Shown here: positions 52,893 to 61,700 of the stretch, one piece after another | Layout: each line of letters begins with the position of its first letter | How positions within the stretch are numbered: position 1 is the first letter of the stretch | Source: Variovorax sp. SG517 | GTDB taxonomy: Bacteria > Pseudomonadota > Gammaproteobacteria > Burkholderiales > Burkholderiaceae_C | NCBI RefSeq assembly: GCF_013376045.1 | Contig: NZ_JABMJG010000007.1 | Location: 186,001 to 250,000 of the forward strand | DNA length: 64,000 nt | Direction of reading: 5' to 3' | Program-made: the position numbers and the translations under genes | Notes under the pieces: model-generated | Databases searched by the model: none | Seen by the model: only the letters and a program-made list of their open reading frames with translations | What the model was told of the DNA's origin: nothing

Positions 52893-55868
52893 ATGGCGAC
52901 GAATAAACGCGATGTCGAGCTCGGCATCAAGGTAACGACCGACGGCAGCCAAGGGGTCAAGGACCTGCAGGCTCAGGTGCGAGACTTGGCGAAGGCCGGC
53001 GGGGAAGCCGCGCCCCAGTTCGAACGACTTGCGGACGACATGGAAGCAGCGGCCGCCGCGTCGGCCCGCGCAGCGGAGAGCATCAAGAAGGCAACAGGCG
53101 CCGAGCGAGACACCGCACGCAGCAAACAGGCGGCTGCCGATGCCATCAAACTGCTGAACATCGAGACCAGCAAAGCCGCCAAGGGAACCGAGGAATACGA
53201 GACGAAACTCCGCGCAGCGAAACTGCAGGAATTCGAGGCCACGAAGGCGCACCGCGCCGCGACCGAGGCGCGCAAGGCTGCCACTGCAGAGGTTAGACGG
53301 GCTGCAGACGCGGAAAAGGAACTCGCCGCGCAAGCGCGCGCCGCTGTCAAGGCCACCAAGGACGCGAGCGACAGTGTTGGCGGACTGGGCAAAATGGCCG
53401 GGGAGACTGCCAATGCACTGCGCCCCCTGGTGTCTGCGATAGCTGCAGCCTTCGGCGCGCAGCAGTTCGCGCAAACCATCGCTGAACAGCAGCAACTTGC
53501 CCTCTCGTTTCAGGCCGTCTTTGGAAACGCGGAACGTGCCGCACACGAGATGGAATTTGTTCGGACCACCGCGAACAAGCTCGGCATTGAATCGCAGGTG
53601 CTGGCGCGCTCCTATACATCGCTGGCCGCTGCGACGAAGGGCACCGCGATAGAAGGCGAAGCTACCCGAGCGGTTTTCGAGGCAACTGCTCGCGCCATGT
53701 CTTCCCTGGGCAAGAGCAGTGCACAGACCGATCAAGCTTTGACAGCCATCAGCCAAATGGCTTCCAAGGGCACCGTTTCCATGGAGGAATTGCGCGGCCA
53801 ACTCGGTGAAGCACTTCCAAACGCCATGCAGGCAGCCGCGAAGGGGGCCGGCATGACCGTAGAAGAGCTAACCAATATGGTCGAAGCGGGCCAGGTGCTT
53901 GCAAAGGACCTGTTGCCCGCCCTGACCTTGGGGCTCAACGAGCTCTATGCCAATGCCGTCCCGCCGCAGACGATTTACAGCGAGTGGGCGCGCCTGAAGA
54001 ACGTCATGGCAGACACGGCCAACGCCATCGGCGAAGGTGGCGCCTCGAAGGGAATCGCGAAGGGTCTAGCCTGGGCGGCACTCGGCGTGCGCGGCCTCAG
54101 CAACGCGGCCGACGTGGCGGGCACGGCCATCGGCGAATTTGCAGCCGCAGTGCGCACCGGCAATTTCGACCTGCAGCAGGCGGCTGCGCTGAACGCGAAG
54201 TACGACCGAGAATTGCGCCAAGCCGCCGAAGCCGCCGGCTTGGTTGCTAAAGCACAGGACGGCGCCACACAGGCCACGCAGGCACAGGTGCGCGCCGTCG
54301 ACAACGACATCGCCGCCCAAGAGCGGCGCACGACCTCGAACTTGGCCGTGCGTGCCTCCTACGGCGAACTGATCAAGGGCGCCGCGCAGTACACCGATTT
54401 GATGACGAAAAGCGCAGCAGCCCGCCAGGCCGAAGCCGCGACGATCACGTCGTTGGTGAACATCTACGGCACCGAGGCCGAGCGCCGCCAAGCTACGGCC
54501 GAGGCCGCCGGCATGCAGGCGCGAGCCTCAAAGGACCTGGCCGACGCGCGTAACGCCGAGGCGATCATCGCGCAGAGTTACAGCCTGCGCCTGCAGGAAG
54601 AAGCCTTGCAACGCAGGGACACGACCCGCGCCACGCAGGACCAGATCAAGGCGGCGCAGCAGTTGGCCGACGCGAAGCGTGCGGAAGCCGATCAGGCCAT
54701 CGCGGCCGCGCGCTCCAAACAGGTCGAGGTGGCTGCAGCACAAACAGCGGCCGAGGCGTACAAGGACAACGCCGCGCGCGTCTACGAGCTCCGCGGCGCC
54801 GCGGCCGAGGCAGCCCGCGAAGTAGAACGACTGGTCGAAGCGCAGAAGAAGGGTAAGGCATCAAGTGACGATGTGGCCGCAGCGCAGACACGCGCTGCCG
54901 GCGCGATCGCACTCTACCGAGATGCGCTGCGTGACGCGACCGATGCGGCGCAGCGCAAGGTGCAGGCCGAGCAGCGGGCCGGGCAAGTCACCCAGTCGGC
55001 AATCAGTGTGGACATTGAGCGGGCCAACGCAATGCGCGAGGTGGCACAGGCCAATGGCGACGCCACCGCCGCCACGCAGGCGCAGATGCAAGCGACGGCG
55101 CTGCAGGCCCGAGCAGCCGACGAAGCAGCCGCCAGCGCCCGGCGCGAAGCGCAGGCCATCCGCGAGGCGGCGGACGCCCGAGAAAACGAGCTCCGCGCTA
55201 CTGGGCAACTGACTGCCGAGAAACAGGCCGAGGTCGAGGCGACCCGACGCAGCGCCGACCTCAAAGACCTGGAGGCACAGAAAGCCGACATCCTGGCCGA
55301 CAAGATTCGCAGCCTTGCAAACAGCGAACAGGCGCGCACCGCAGCGCTGGAGGCGAGCATCTCGGCGCAAGAAAAAGCCCTCGACCTAGCCGAGCGTCAG
55401 TTAGCGCTGGAGAACAGGCGCAAGGGTGTCGACAAGAACGGCTTCAGCTTGGACAAGGCGGGAAACACGATCAACGCAGGTGGGGCCACCCGTACGAGCG
55501 TGCTCGAATATCTCAAGGGCGCGGGTGTCACGAACGACGAGCAAGCACGGCGAATCACGAACGAATTCGCCGACAGCCGAGGCGACATCCCGTTTCTCAA
55601 CAACCCCGGTCAGAAGAAGTACGGCGGAGACGGGAGCACGCTGTCGATGGCGCTGCTCAAGGCTGCGGAGAGCGTGACATTCGGCGCGGGCAACCGTCAG
55701 CAACCCAACGCGTCAGCACCCGTGCGACAAGAGACGAGAGATAGCCGGCACGTCGTCGACTTAAAGTTCCCCGATGGCGGATCGGAACAGTTCGGCATGG
55801 CGTCCGAAGATGACGCCGCTCGCTTCACCAAGACCCTGACCAACCTTGCGAAGAGGACCAAGCGATGA
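52893..55868 (+). CDS. Phage tail tape measure protein
   Basis: 991 residues from ATG 52893. The N-terminal third holds the TIGR02675-type tape measure domain: FQAVFGNAERAAHEMEFVRT, SQVLARSYTSLAAATKGTAI, MASKGTVSMEELRGQLGEAL and GAGMTVEELTNMVEAGQVLA. The rest is long Ala-rich coiled coil (residues about 430-850) and ends DLKFPDGGSEQFGMASEDDA. Tape measure proteins fill the tail tube and set its length. There are no capsid, tube, baseplate, portal or terminase genes in the element, which is odd. No long hydrophobic span is visible. It is the largest gene of the element. Confidence 0.88.
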   Translation: MATNKRDVELGIKVTTDGSQGVKDLQAQVRDLAKAGGEAAPQFERLADDMEAAAAASARAAESIKKATGAERDTARSKQAAADAIKLLNIETSKAAKGTEEYETKLRAAKLQEFEATKAHRAATEARKAATAEVRRAADAEKELAAQARAAVKATKDASDSVGGLGKMAGETANALRPLVSAIAAAFGAQQFAQTIAEQQQLALSFQAVFGNAERAAHEMEFVRTTANKLGIESQVLARSYTSLAAATKGTAIEGEATRAVFEATARAMSSLGKSSAQTDQALTAISQMASKGTVSMEELRGQLGEALPNAMQAAAKGAGMTVEELTNMVEAGQVLAKDLLPALTLGLNELYANAVPPQTIYSEWARLKNVMADTANAIGEGGASKGIAKGLAWAALGVRGLSNAADVAGTAIGEFAAAVRTGNFDLQQAAALNAKYDRELRQAAEAAGLVAKAQDGATQATQAQVRAVDNDIAAQERRTTSNLAVRASYGELIKGAAQYTDLMTKSAAARQAEAATITSLVNIYGTEAERRQATAEAAGMQARASKDLADARNAEAIIAQSYSLRLQEEALQRRDTTRATQDQIKAAQQLADAKRAEADQAIAAARSKQVEVAAAQTAAEAYKDNAARVYELRGAAAEAAREVERLVEAQKKGKASSDDVAAAQTRAAGAIALYRDALRDATDAAQRKVQAEQRAGQVTQSAISVDIERANAMREVAQANGDATAATQAQMQATALQARAADEAAASARREAQAIREAADARENELRATGQLTAEKQAEVEATRRSADLKDLEAQKADILADKIRSLANSEQARTAALEASISAQEKALDLAERQLALENRRKGVDKNGFSLDKAGNTINAGGATRTSVLEYLKGAGVTNDEQARRITNEFADSRGDIPFLNNPGQKKYGGDGSTLSMALLKAAESVTFGAGNRQQPNASAPVRQETRDSRHVVDLKFPDGGSEQFGMASEDDAARFTKTLTNLAKRTKR

Positions 55869-55871
55869 GCC

Positions 55872-56450
55872 CTATGCGATAACGGGCACCACTTCGCGGC
55901 ACCTCTCATGGAGGGTCGCGAGGACTGCGATTGCCAGGGGAACGTCGTAGGTCAGCGGCCTATCGTCTTCGTAGAGGTAACGCCACGCCACGAATGCACC
56001 CTCTAGGGTGGCAAGGGCCGCTCGAAAGTTCACGAACGTTTTCGCCTTGTATTGCTGCGCGAACTGTGGCGCGAGGGCTTCGAGTCGATCCCGGGTGTCT
56101 GCCGGCAACGGATCAAAAATTCTGACGAACACGTGTCCGCGGGTATTGAGTCCGTGGGCTTCGCTCAGCGTCTTCAGGTAGAGCTCGATCGCAAACGCGC
56201 TGTTTACGACGAAGGGGACCAAGGTAGTCGGGACGATGGCGCCCATCTTGAGCCCGCGTTCGTAGAGTTGCGCAGCGGTGTCGGCAAACGCCCGGGCTTG
56301 CCCCATCGCTTGCTGTGCCTTCGAAACTTCTTTGTGCAGCCCCAGGTCCTTGATGAGTTTTTGGCCGGCAGCAACGTCCACCATCTGGTTACCGGTGTTC
56401 GGGATAGCGCCCACAACGATGCCGTTCAGCTTCACTTCGTAGGTCGCCAT
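55872..56450 (-). CDS. HEPN-like protein, probable cargo gene
   Basis: 192 residues from ATG 56450, fixed by a perfect AAAGGAG upstream. The middle carries VNSAFAIELYLKTLSEAHGL, then NTRGHVFVRIFDPLP, a pattern of HEPN-type helical bundles. Later WRYLYEDDRPLTYDVPLAIA is also common in such proteins. A clear RxxxxH ribonuclease motif is not obvious. It is on the opposite strand to the element's main operon, 3 bp past the tape measure stop, as expected for an anti-phage or toxin-like cargo gene. Function is inferred. Confidence 0.55.
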   Translation of the reverse strand: MATYEVKLNGIVVGAIPNTGNQMVDVAAGQKLIKDLGLHKEVSKAQQAMGQARAFADTAAQLYERGLKMGAIVPTTLVPFVVNSAFAIELYLKTLSEAHGLNTRGHVFVRIFDPLPADTRDRLEALAPQFAQQYKAKTFVNFRAALATLEGAFVAWRYLYEDDRPLTYDVPLAIAVLATLHERCREVVPVIA

Positions 56451-56581
56451 TGATGCTCCTTTGGCATTTCGCATAAAGGATAAGGCCCTATTTCCAGAGT
56501 GCGACACGCCGTATCCTGTTTGTATCTTAGCGTTACTGCATCCTAGACTGCCCCCACCAGCAACCAACTTGGAGCGCAAAA

Positions 56582-56869
56582 ATGGTGATCGGGAATACGG
56601 AATTTGGTGGCCTAGTCAACGAACTCACGAGCAGGCACGGAGCGGATGTTTGCCACCTGGCGATGATGCGTCAGGTGTGCGTGGGAGCGGTGCGAAGCTT
56701 GGCCGCAAAAACTGGCGTCGACTTCTCCGACGTAATTTACATGCTGCACTCGTGTGTGGCCTCCCACATGCTGCTGTGCGGCACCGACGCCGCCGCGGTT
56801 GATCGCGTGTCGGCAGACGCGGGCCATGCATTCGCAGTCGCCAGCCTCATGCGTGAGCTTCCGCAATGA
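56582..56869 (+). CDS. Small protein coupled to Xis-like gene
   Basis: 95 residues. Helical, with several Cys and His (CHLAMMRQVC, YMLHSCVASHMLLCGTDAAA) that might bind a metal. Its stop overlaps the next start (ATGA). It is divergent from the HEPN-like gene; the 130-bp gap should hold both promoters. Confidence 0.6.
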   Translation: MVIGNTEFGGLVNELTSRHGADVCHLAMMRQVCVGAVRSLAAKTGVDFSDVIYMLHSCVASHMLLCGTDAAAVDRVSADAGHAFAVASLMRELPQ

Positions 56870-57132
56870 TCGAAGAGGCATTCGACGCATTTGCACGGTC
56901 CGTCGCGGCGCACGTGGCGTGCGAGATCAGCCCCTGCCCGGTCTACCTGGCACCGGATCGCTTCGTGACGATCAAGCTTCACGCCGCGGTCAGCGGCTAC
57001 AGCGAAGCTGCCATCCGGTCGAAGATTAAAGAGGGGGTATGGAGCGAAGGGCGCGAGTACGTGCGTGCGCCCGATGGTCACGTTTTCATCGACCGTGAAG
57101 GCGTGCAGCGCTGGCTTGTCAGAGGCTCATGA
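56866..57132 (+). CDS. Excisionase-like DNA-binding protein
   Basis: 88 residues. The C-terminal part FVTIKLHAAVSGYSEAAIRS, then KIKEGVWSEGREYVRAPDGH and VFIDREGVQRWL, is the winged-helix pattern of prophage excisionases of Burkholderiales. It should bend attachment-site DNA and turn the integrase toward excision. Coupled to both neighbours. Confidence 0.78.
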   Translation: MIEEAFDAFARSVAAHVACEISPCPVYLAPDRFVTIKLHAAVSGYSEAAIRSKIKEGVWSEGREYVRAPDGHVFIDREGVQRWLVRGS

Positions 57133-57359
57133 TGAGCCCGACCGTCGATGTACGCGGCGCGGCCGATCTAATGAAGGTCCACCCCAAGACTGTGCTGGAC
57201 CTGATTGGCGCAGGAGCGCTGCCCGCCGGGCGCGTCGGCCGAGCGTACGTGCTGCTCACCAGAGACGTACTCGCCTACATTGAGCACATCATTGTGAGAG
57301 ACACGACAGGGAGGATGGCGGGACAAGGGCGACGGCTGGGAAAGCCTGCTCGTCGGTGA
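57129..57359 (+). CDS. HTH protein, MerR/excisionase type
   Basis: 76 residues. VDVRGAADLMKVHPKTVLDL, then IGAGALPAGRVGRAYVLLTR: a helix-turn-helix followed by a wing, as in small excisionase-family regulators. Start overlaps the Xis-like stop. The basic tail (GQGRRLGKPARR) may add DNA contacts. It may regulate int/xis. Confidence 0.7.
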   Translation: MMSPTVDVRGAADLMKVHPKTVLDLIGAGALPAGRVGRAYVLLTRDVLAYIEHIIVRDTTGRMAGQGRRLGKPARR

Positions 57360-57390
57360 ACTAAGCCCGCCTAGGGAATTCGTTCGGTCA

Positions 57391-57467
57391 TCCGCCTGCA
57401 CCGGCACCAGCTATGCTCGGTTGCGAGATTGATGTTTGCGAGCATAGCTGGTGCCGGTGCAGGCGGA
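57391..57467. repeat. Perfect 29-bp inverted repeat with 19-nt loop
   Basis: Arms 57391-57419 and 57439-57467 are exact reverse complements (outer bases TCCGCCTGCACCGGCACCAG). There is no T-run right after it and no coding sense. It lies in a 400-bp non-coding stretch between the HTH gene and the small leader peptide. It may be a packaging, replication or recombination site, or a strong RNA structure. Confidence 0.85.
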
Positions 57468-57506
57468 GGAAGAAACCTTTTCTCTAAAATGGTTTTTGGG
57501 TCGCAT

Positions 57507-57527
57507 GGCGTACACTACGTGTACGCC
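57507..57527. promoter_or_regulatory. Palindrome GGCGTACAC-TAC-GTGTACGCC
   Basis: A perfect 9-3-9 inverted repeat, 40 bp past the long hairpin. Size and symmetry fit a dimeric regulator's operator, and AT-rich sequence (CTAAAATGGTTTTTG) precedes it. The element's own HTH proteins are candidate binders. Confidence 0.6.
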
Positions 57528-57759
57528 AAGTATGGAGCTTGCAGTGCAATTGATTGCAAAAGCCCTTGCCCTACGGACCTTGATCCCCACTTGCAAGACC
57601 TGTCCCACGTGGTTTTGGCCCCAAAGCTTAGGTTTTTTTGAGCACTGCTATTGACGGTATCGTCAGTAACTGGGCCACAATACAGACCTGAGCTCGAAAG
57701 CCAGAACGTTGGTAAGTCCGAATCCCCGGTCCACCAAGTTTTTACAAGGAGATTGGTCC

Positions 57760-57798
57760 ATGAAACACTTGATCAAAGACGGAGATGGTTTCGCCTAA
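57760..57798 (+). CDS. Possible 12-residue leader peptide
   Basis: MKHLIKDGDGFA, with a strong AAGGAG (57746-57751) 8 nt before the ATG. It is directly followed by a terminator hairpin at 57818-57843. The downstream membrane-protein frame begins inside it. Such an order (leader peptide, terminator, gene) would fit attenuation. It may equally be the tail of a small RNA gene. Confidence 0.4.
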   Translation: MKHLIKDGDGFA

Positions 57799-58396
57799 GG
57801 TCGAACCATCGTTCTGGAGGCCCAGCCGAGTGCTGGGCCTTTTGCTTTGTGTGCTGCTGATAATCTTCGGCAGTTTCCTCGCTTGGCAGTATGTGCTAGA
57901 CGAGAAGTCAATCTACAAGCTGGCGGCCGGACAGTGGCTCATTGCTTTCGCGGCTATCCTCGCAACACTTGGTTGGTGCGTGACCGCATGGGTTGCGATC
58001 AAAAACTCTGTCAAGCAGCACACGATCAACACGCTGTTGCAGTCTAGGTTGTCCAAGACCTATATGGACTACGCAGATGCCGTGAACAAGCACTTCGGCG
58101 AGCATTTGTCGAAGGCTCCGGCGAGCCGGCCCGTAGACGCGACACAGGGGATCGATCAAGCCTCGCTGCGCTACATCCTGAACTACTTCGAATACATCGC
58201 ACTCGGCATTCGTTACGGCGACCTGCACGAAGGCATGCTGCAGCGCAGTCTCTTCTCCATCATCGGAAACACCACCAGTTATTCAAAGCACTGGATTGAC
58301 GCTGCTGTTGCCAAAAATGATCGGACGTACTGCCATTTGCGATGGCTGATGAATCGATGGTTCGGCCCTGATGGATTTAAATCCACTAGCAACTGA
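57785..58396 (+). CDS. DUF4760-like membrane protein
   Basis: 203 residues if started at ATG 57785; GTG at 57851 is an alternative start just after the terminator hairpin. Two membrane spans (LLLCVLLIIFGSFLAWQYVL and LIAFAAILATLGWCVTAWVA) are followed by a cytoplasmic domain with YILNYFEYIALGIRYGDLHE and RWLMNRWFGPDG-like sequence, as in DUF4760 proteins. It is the last gene before attR, the usual place for cargo. Function unknown. Confidence 0.65.
   Translation: MVSPKVEPSFWRPSRVLGLLLCVLLIIFGSFLAWQYVLDEKSIYKLAAGQWLIAFAAILATLGWCVTAWVAIKNSVKQHTINTLLQSRLSKTYMDYADAVNKHFGEHLSKAPASRPVDATQGIDQASLRYILNYFEYIALGIRYGDLHEGMLQRSLFSIIGNTTSYSKHWIDAAVAKNDRTYCHLRWLMNRWFGPDGFKSTSN
57818..57843 (+). terminator. 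Intrinsic terminator inside the 5' part of the DUF4760-like frame
   Basis: A 9-bp perfect stem (AGGCCCAGC and GCTGGGCCT) with loop CGAGT and then TTTT, GCTTT. If the membrane protein starts at 57785 this lies within its coding sequence, which is unusual. If it starts at 57851 the hairpin is in its leader. Confidence 0.7.
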
Positions 58397-58486
58397 CAGT
58401 CAGCTTGGCACGGGGAACAGTACGGGGAACAAACCCTAATCAAACGATTGAAACGTAAGCTAGATGCGGCTTTCAAGCCACACTTA

Positions 58487-58506
58487 GATTCCCTTCACCC
58501 GCTCCA
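58487..58506 (+). repeat. attR: 20-bp direct repeat
   Basis: Identical to 44284-44303 (GATTCCCTTCACCCGCTCCA). It marks the right end of the integrated element, which is 14,203 bp from repeat to repeat. The sequence beyond it belongs to the chromosome. Confidence 0.92.
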
Positions 58507-58589
58507 ATTCACCGCCGGTGACGCCCCCTGCGGCAACGAGTTACCGCCCCCGCCCTCCTTCTGCATCGACTCGGACGCACAAGCGTCAG

Positions 58590-58763
58590 ATGCCTCGACT
58601 GGCGAACCTGCCTGTCCGATCAACGTCGCCGTTCCTCGACGACCTGCCCGATGCCGAACTCTACTTTCTAGACGGCAGGCATTGGCTGCTGGAGACCCAC
58701 CTCGATGAAGTCGTGGCGTTGATGCGGGACTTCCTCGGACGCAGGCATGCGCCGCCGGGCTGA
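58590..58763 (+). pseudogene. C-terminal remnant of an alpha/beta hydrolase
   Basis: The frame ends PFLDDLPDAELYFLDGRHWL, then LETHLDEVVALMRDFLGRR. This is the C-terminal end of an alpha/beta hydrolase; the usual DTGHFALE with the catalytic His is here DGRHWLLE. Upstream the frame is without meaning and meets attR. It is the leftover of a chromosomal gene, lost before or because of insertion nearby. Confidence 0.65.
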
Positions 58764-58774
58764 CGACGGACCGT

Positions 58775-61700
58775 TCACGATTTCGGCTCGCCTGTCTCCC
58801 GGGCAGCGGTGGTTTCACAGACCAGTGCGGCCCACGGCATCCGTCGCAACGCGTCGACCAGGCGAACACGCCCCTCCTCCACCGCCAGCGGCTCGCCGGT
58901 CAGCAGGTTCTTGAACGCGGCCGCGCCAACGTCCGCGGGAAGCCGCACCGCCGTGCCATTCCACTTCCCGGCAGCGGGCAGAGCCGGCACGACACCATCG
59001 TCGTGCGCATCGGAGCGCGCGAGGTCCACGAACAACCGTCCCGCCACGATCACCAGCATCCGGCCTTCACGCCTGCGCGCAAAAGCCACGATGTGCCTCG
59101 ACAGCGGCCCGTCGACCACCAGCGGCTCGTAGCTGCCTTCGCGAAACAGCTCGGGATGCGCCCGCCGCAGCGACAGCAGCCGCCAGATGAACCAGAGCTT
59201 GGCGCGGCCGTCGTGCGGTGCCTCGGCCATCGAGCGCACCTGCTGCGCCAGGCCGTCCTGCCCGGCCATCGCCTTCAACCCGGCCAGGCATTGCTGCCGC
59301 AGCGCGTAGTCCACCGGGCGCCGGTTGTCCGGATCGACCAGGCTCAGCTCGATGAATTCGCTGCCCTGGTAGAGATCGGGCACGCCGGGCGAGCCGTACT
59401 TCAGTAGCGTGAGGGTGAGGCTGTTCCAGGCGCCGAACCAGGCCAGCCTGTCCGCCAGCTGCTGGATGTCCGCCAGGCATGCACTCTCCTTTGGTTCGGC
59501 CAGCAGATCGCGAACGAAGCGCTCGAGCGCGGCCTCGTATTCAGCGTCGGGCCGTGACCACCGCGTGCGCAGCTTGGCTTCCCGGGCGGCCTTCTGCATG
59601 TACTGCCAGATGCGATCGCCATAGCCGGGTGCAGTGCCGGCGTCGAGCCCGCCCAGGGGCAAGGTGCCGAGCAGGGTCTGGTACAGCAGGTATTCATCGG
59701 TGCGCGATGGCGCCTCGCCGCCCGCCAGCCTCTGGCGCGTGCTGCGGCAAAGGCCATGCCAGCGCGTGAGCGCCAGGGTCCACTCGTTGGGCATTTCCGA
59801 GAGCACGTCGATGCGGTTGCGCACGTCCTCCGAGCGCTTGTTGTCGTGCGTGGAGGTCGCCAGCATGGTGTGAGGCCAGCGCCGGGCGCGGTCGGCGCTC
59901 GCCGCGTGGAAGGCCTCGACCTCGATGCCGAACAGGTCCGGTTCGCCGCCCACCTCGTTGAGCGAGCTGAGCGGAAAGTAACGGTAGAAGGCCGTGTCCT
60001 CCACGCCCTTCGCCGCCACGGGCGCGCTGAACTGCTGGAAGCGCTGCGCGAAGCGGCGCACACGCTCGCGCAGCGCCGGCGGCGCGGAAGCCACGGCCTC
60101 TCCGCGCAGCGCGCTTCGCACGAAATCGAAGATCGACCGGTCGGCGTCGCCGCTCTGCCTGGCGGCCTCGTCGACGGCCGTATCGATGAAGCGCCCATCC
60201 TGTTGCGATGGCCCTTCGACGATGTAGGTCCGGTACACCGGCATGCACGCGGCGACGTCGGCCAGCGCGTGGCGCAGCGCATTGAGCGTGTAGTCGCGCG
60301 TGCCGCGGTCAGCGCCCGCGATGCGCCGCAGCTCGGTCGCCAGCACGTTCAGCTCCGACGCGAGTGCGTTGCGCATCACCTCGCGCCGGCCTGCGCGCGA
60401 CACCGAGGCGAAGTCCGCGGCATCGCCGGTGAAGCGCTGCCAGGTGTGCACCACGCTCGCCTCGGCCGCGGTGTCGACCAGCACGCCGTTGGCCACGTTC
60501 GCGAATCGATAGCCGGTGGTGCCGTGCACATGCCAGCGCTCGGGCACTTCCTCGTGCGCCCCAGCGATCTTCTCCGCCACCACGTACAGGGGCCGTGCGG
60601 GCCGCCCCTGCGCGTCGTGCGCGGGCAGTACCAGTCCGGCGCGCCGCGCATAGCCCTCCTGCAGCTTGCGGAAGTAGTCGGCCGGGTCGTAGAGCCCGTC
60701 AGGGTGGTCGATGCGCAGGCCGTCCACCACGCCGGACGCGGCGAGATCCAGCGCGAGCGACTGCGTGGCCTCGAACACCTCGTCGCGCTCCATGCGCACG
60801 GCCGCGAGATCGTTGATGTCGAAGAAGCGCCGGTAGTTGATCTCGTCCGCCGCCACCCGCCAGTGCGCAAGCCGGTAGGCCTGCAGTTCGATCAGCCGGT
60901 GCAGCGCGTCGCGGGCTTCCGGCACGGCCAGGTTCAGCTCCGCCACCGACGACGCGAGCGCCCGCGCCACCGGGGCATGGTGCCCGGCGAGCCGGGCCAG
61001 CCGGAGCTTGAGCAGTTCCTTGTCGCGCACGCGTTCGGCCTGCCCCTGCGCGGAAACCGCATCGCGCCGCGGCAGATGGCCGAAAGCCGTAGCCAGGCTC
61101 GCCAGCTCCCCCGATGCGGCTGCATCGCCGATCCGCGCGAGCGCCCGTTCGAGCACCACGGGATAGCTCTCGGGCGCCAGCGGAAACCGGTGGTCGTAGT
61201 AGCCGATGGCGAAGCTGCCTGTCGCCTCCTCGAAGCGCAGCACCAGCTCGCCGTTCTCCAGCGCCTCGCCGTAGTGCGCGCCGAGCACGGGCAACAGCAC
61301 CTTGCCGGTCAGCTCGGCGTTGAGCGGCTGCCAGTCGATGTCGAAGTGCTGTGCGAACAGCGACGCGGGCCCGTTCTCCAGCACGTCCATCCACCAGGCG
61401 TTGTCGGCGCCGAACACGCCCATATGGTTGGGCACCATGTCCAGCAGCTGGCCGAGGCCGTTGGCCTTCAGCGCAGCGGTGAAGCGCGCGAAGCCTTCCT
61501 CGCCGCCAAGCTCGGGGTTGATCTCCCCGTGCGCGACCACGTCGTAGCCGTGCATGCTGCCGGCGCGCGCACGCTGGATGGGCGAGCAGTACACATGGCT
61601 CACGCCGAGTTCCGCCAGATACGGCAGCACGCGGATCGCGTCGTCGAAGCCGAAGTCCTTGTGGAACTGCAACCGGTAGGTGGCGCGAGGCACGCGGGTC

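Noticed and set aside
57690..57736. tRNA-like 3' end (TCCGAATCCCCGGTCCACCA) before the leader peptide
   Set aside because: The T-stem and acceptor do not pair with upstream sequence; no cloverleaf can be drawn, so neither tRNA nor tmRNA is supported.
44284..58506. CRISPR array or retron in the element
   Set aside because: No regularly spaced repeats and no reverse transcriptase; the hairpin at 57391 stands alone.
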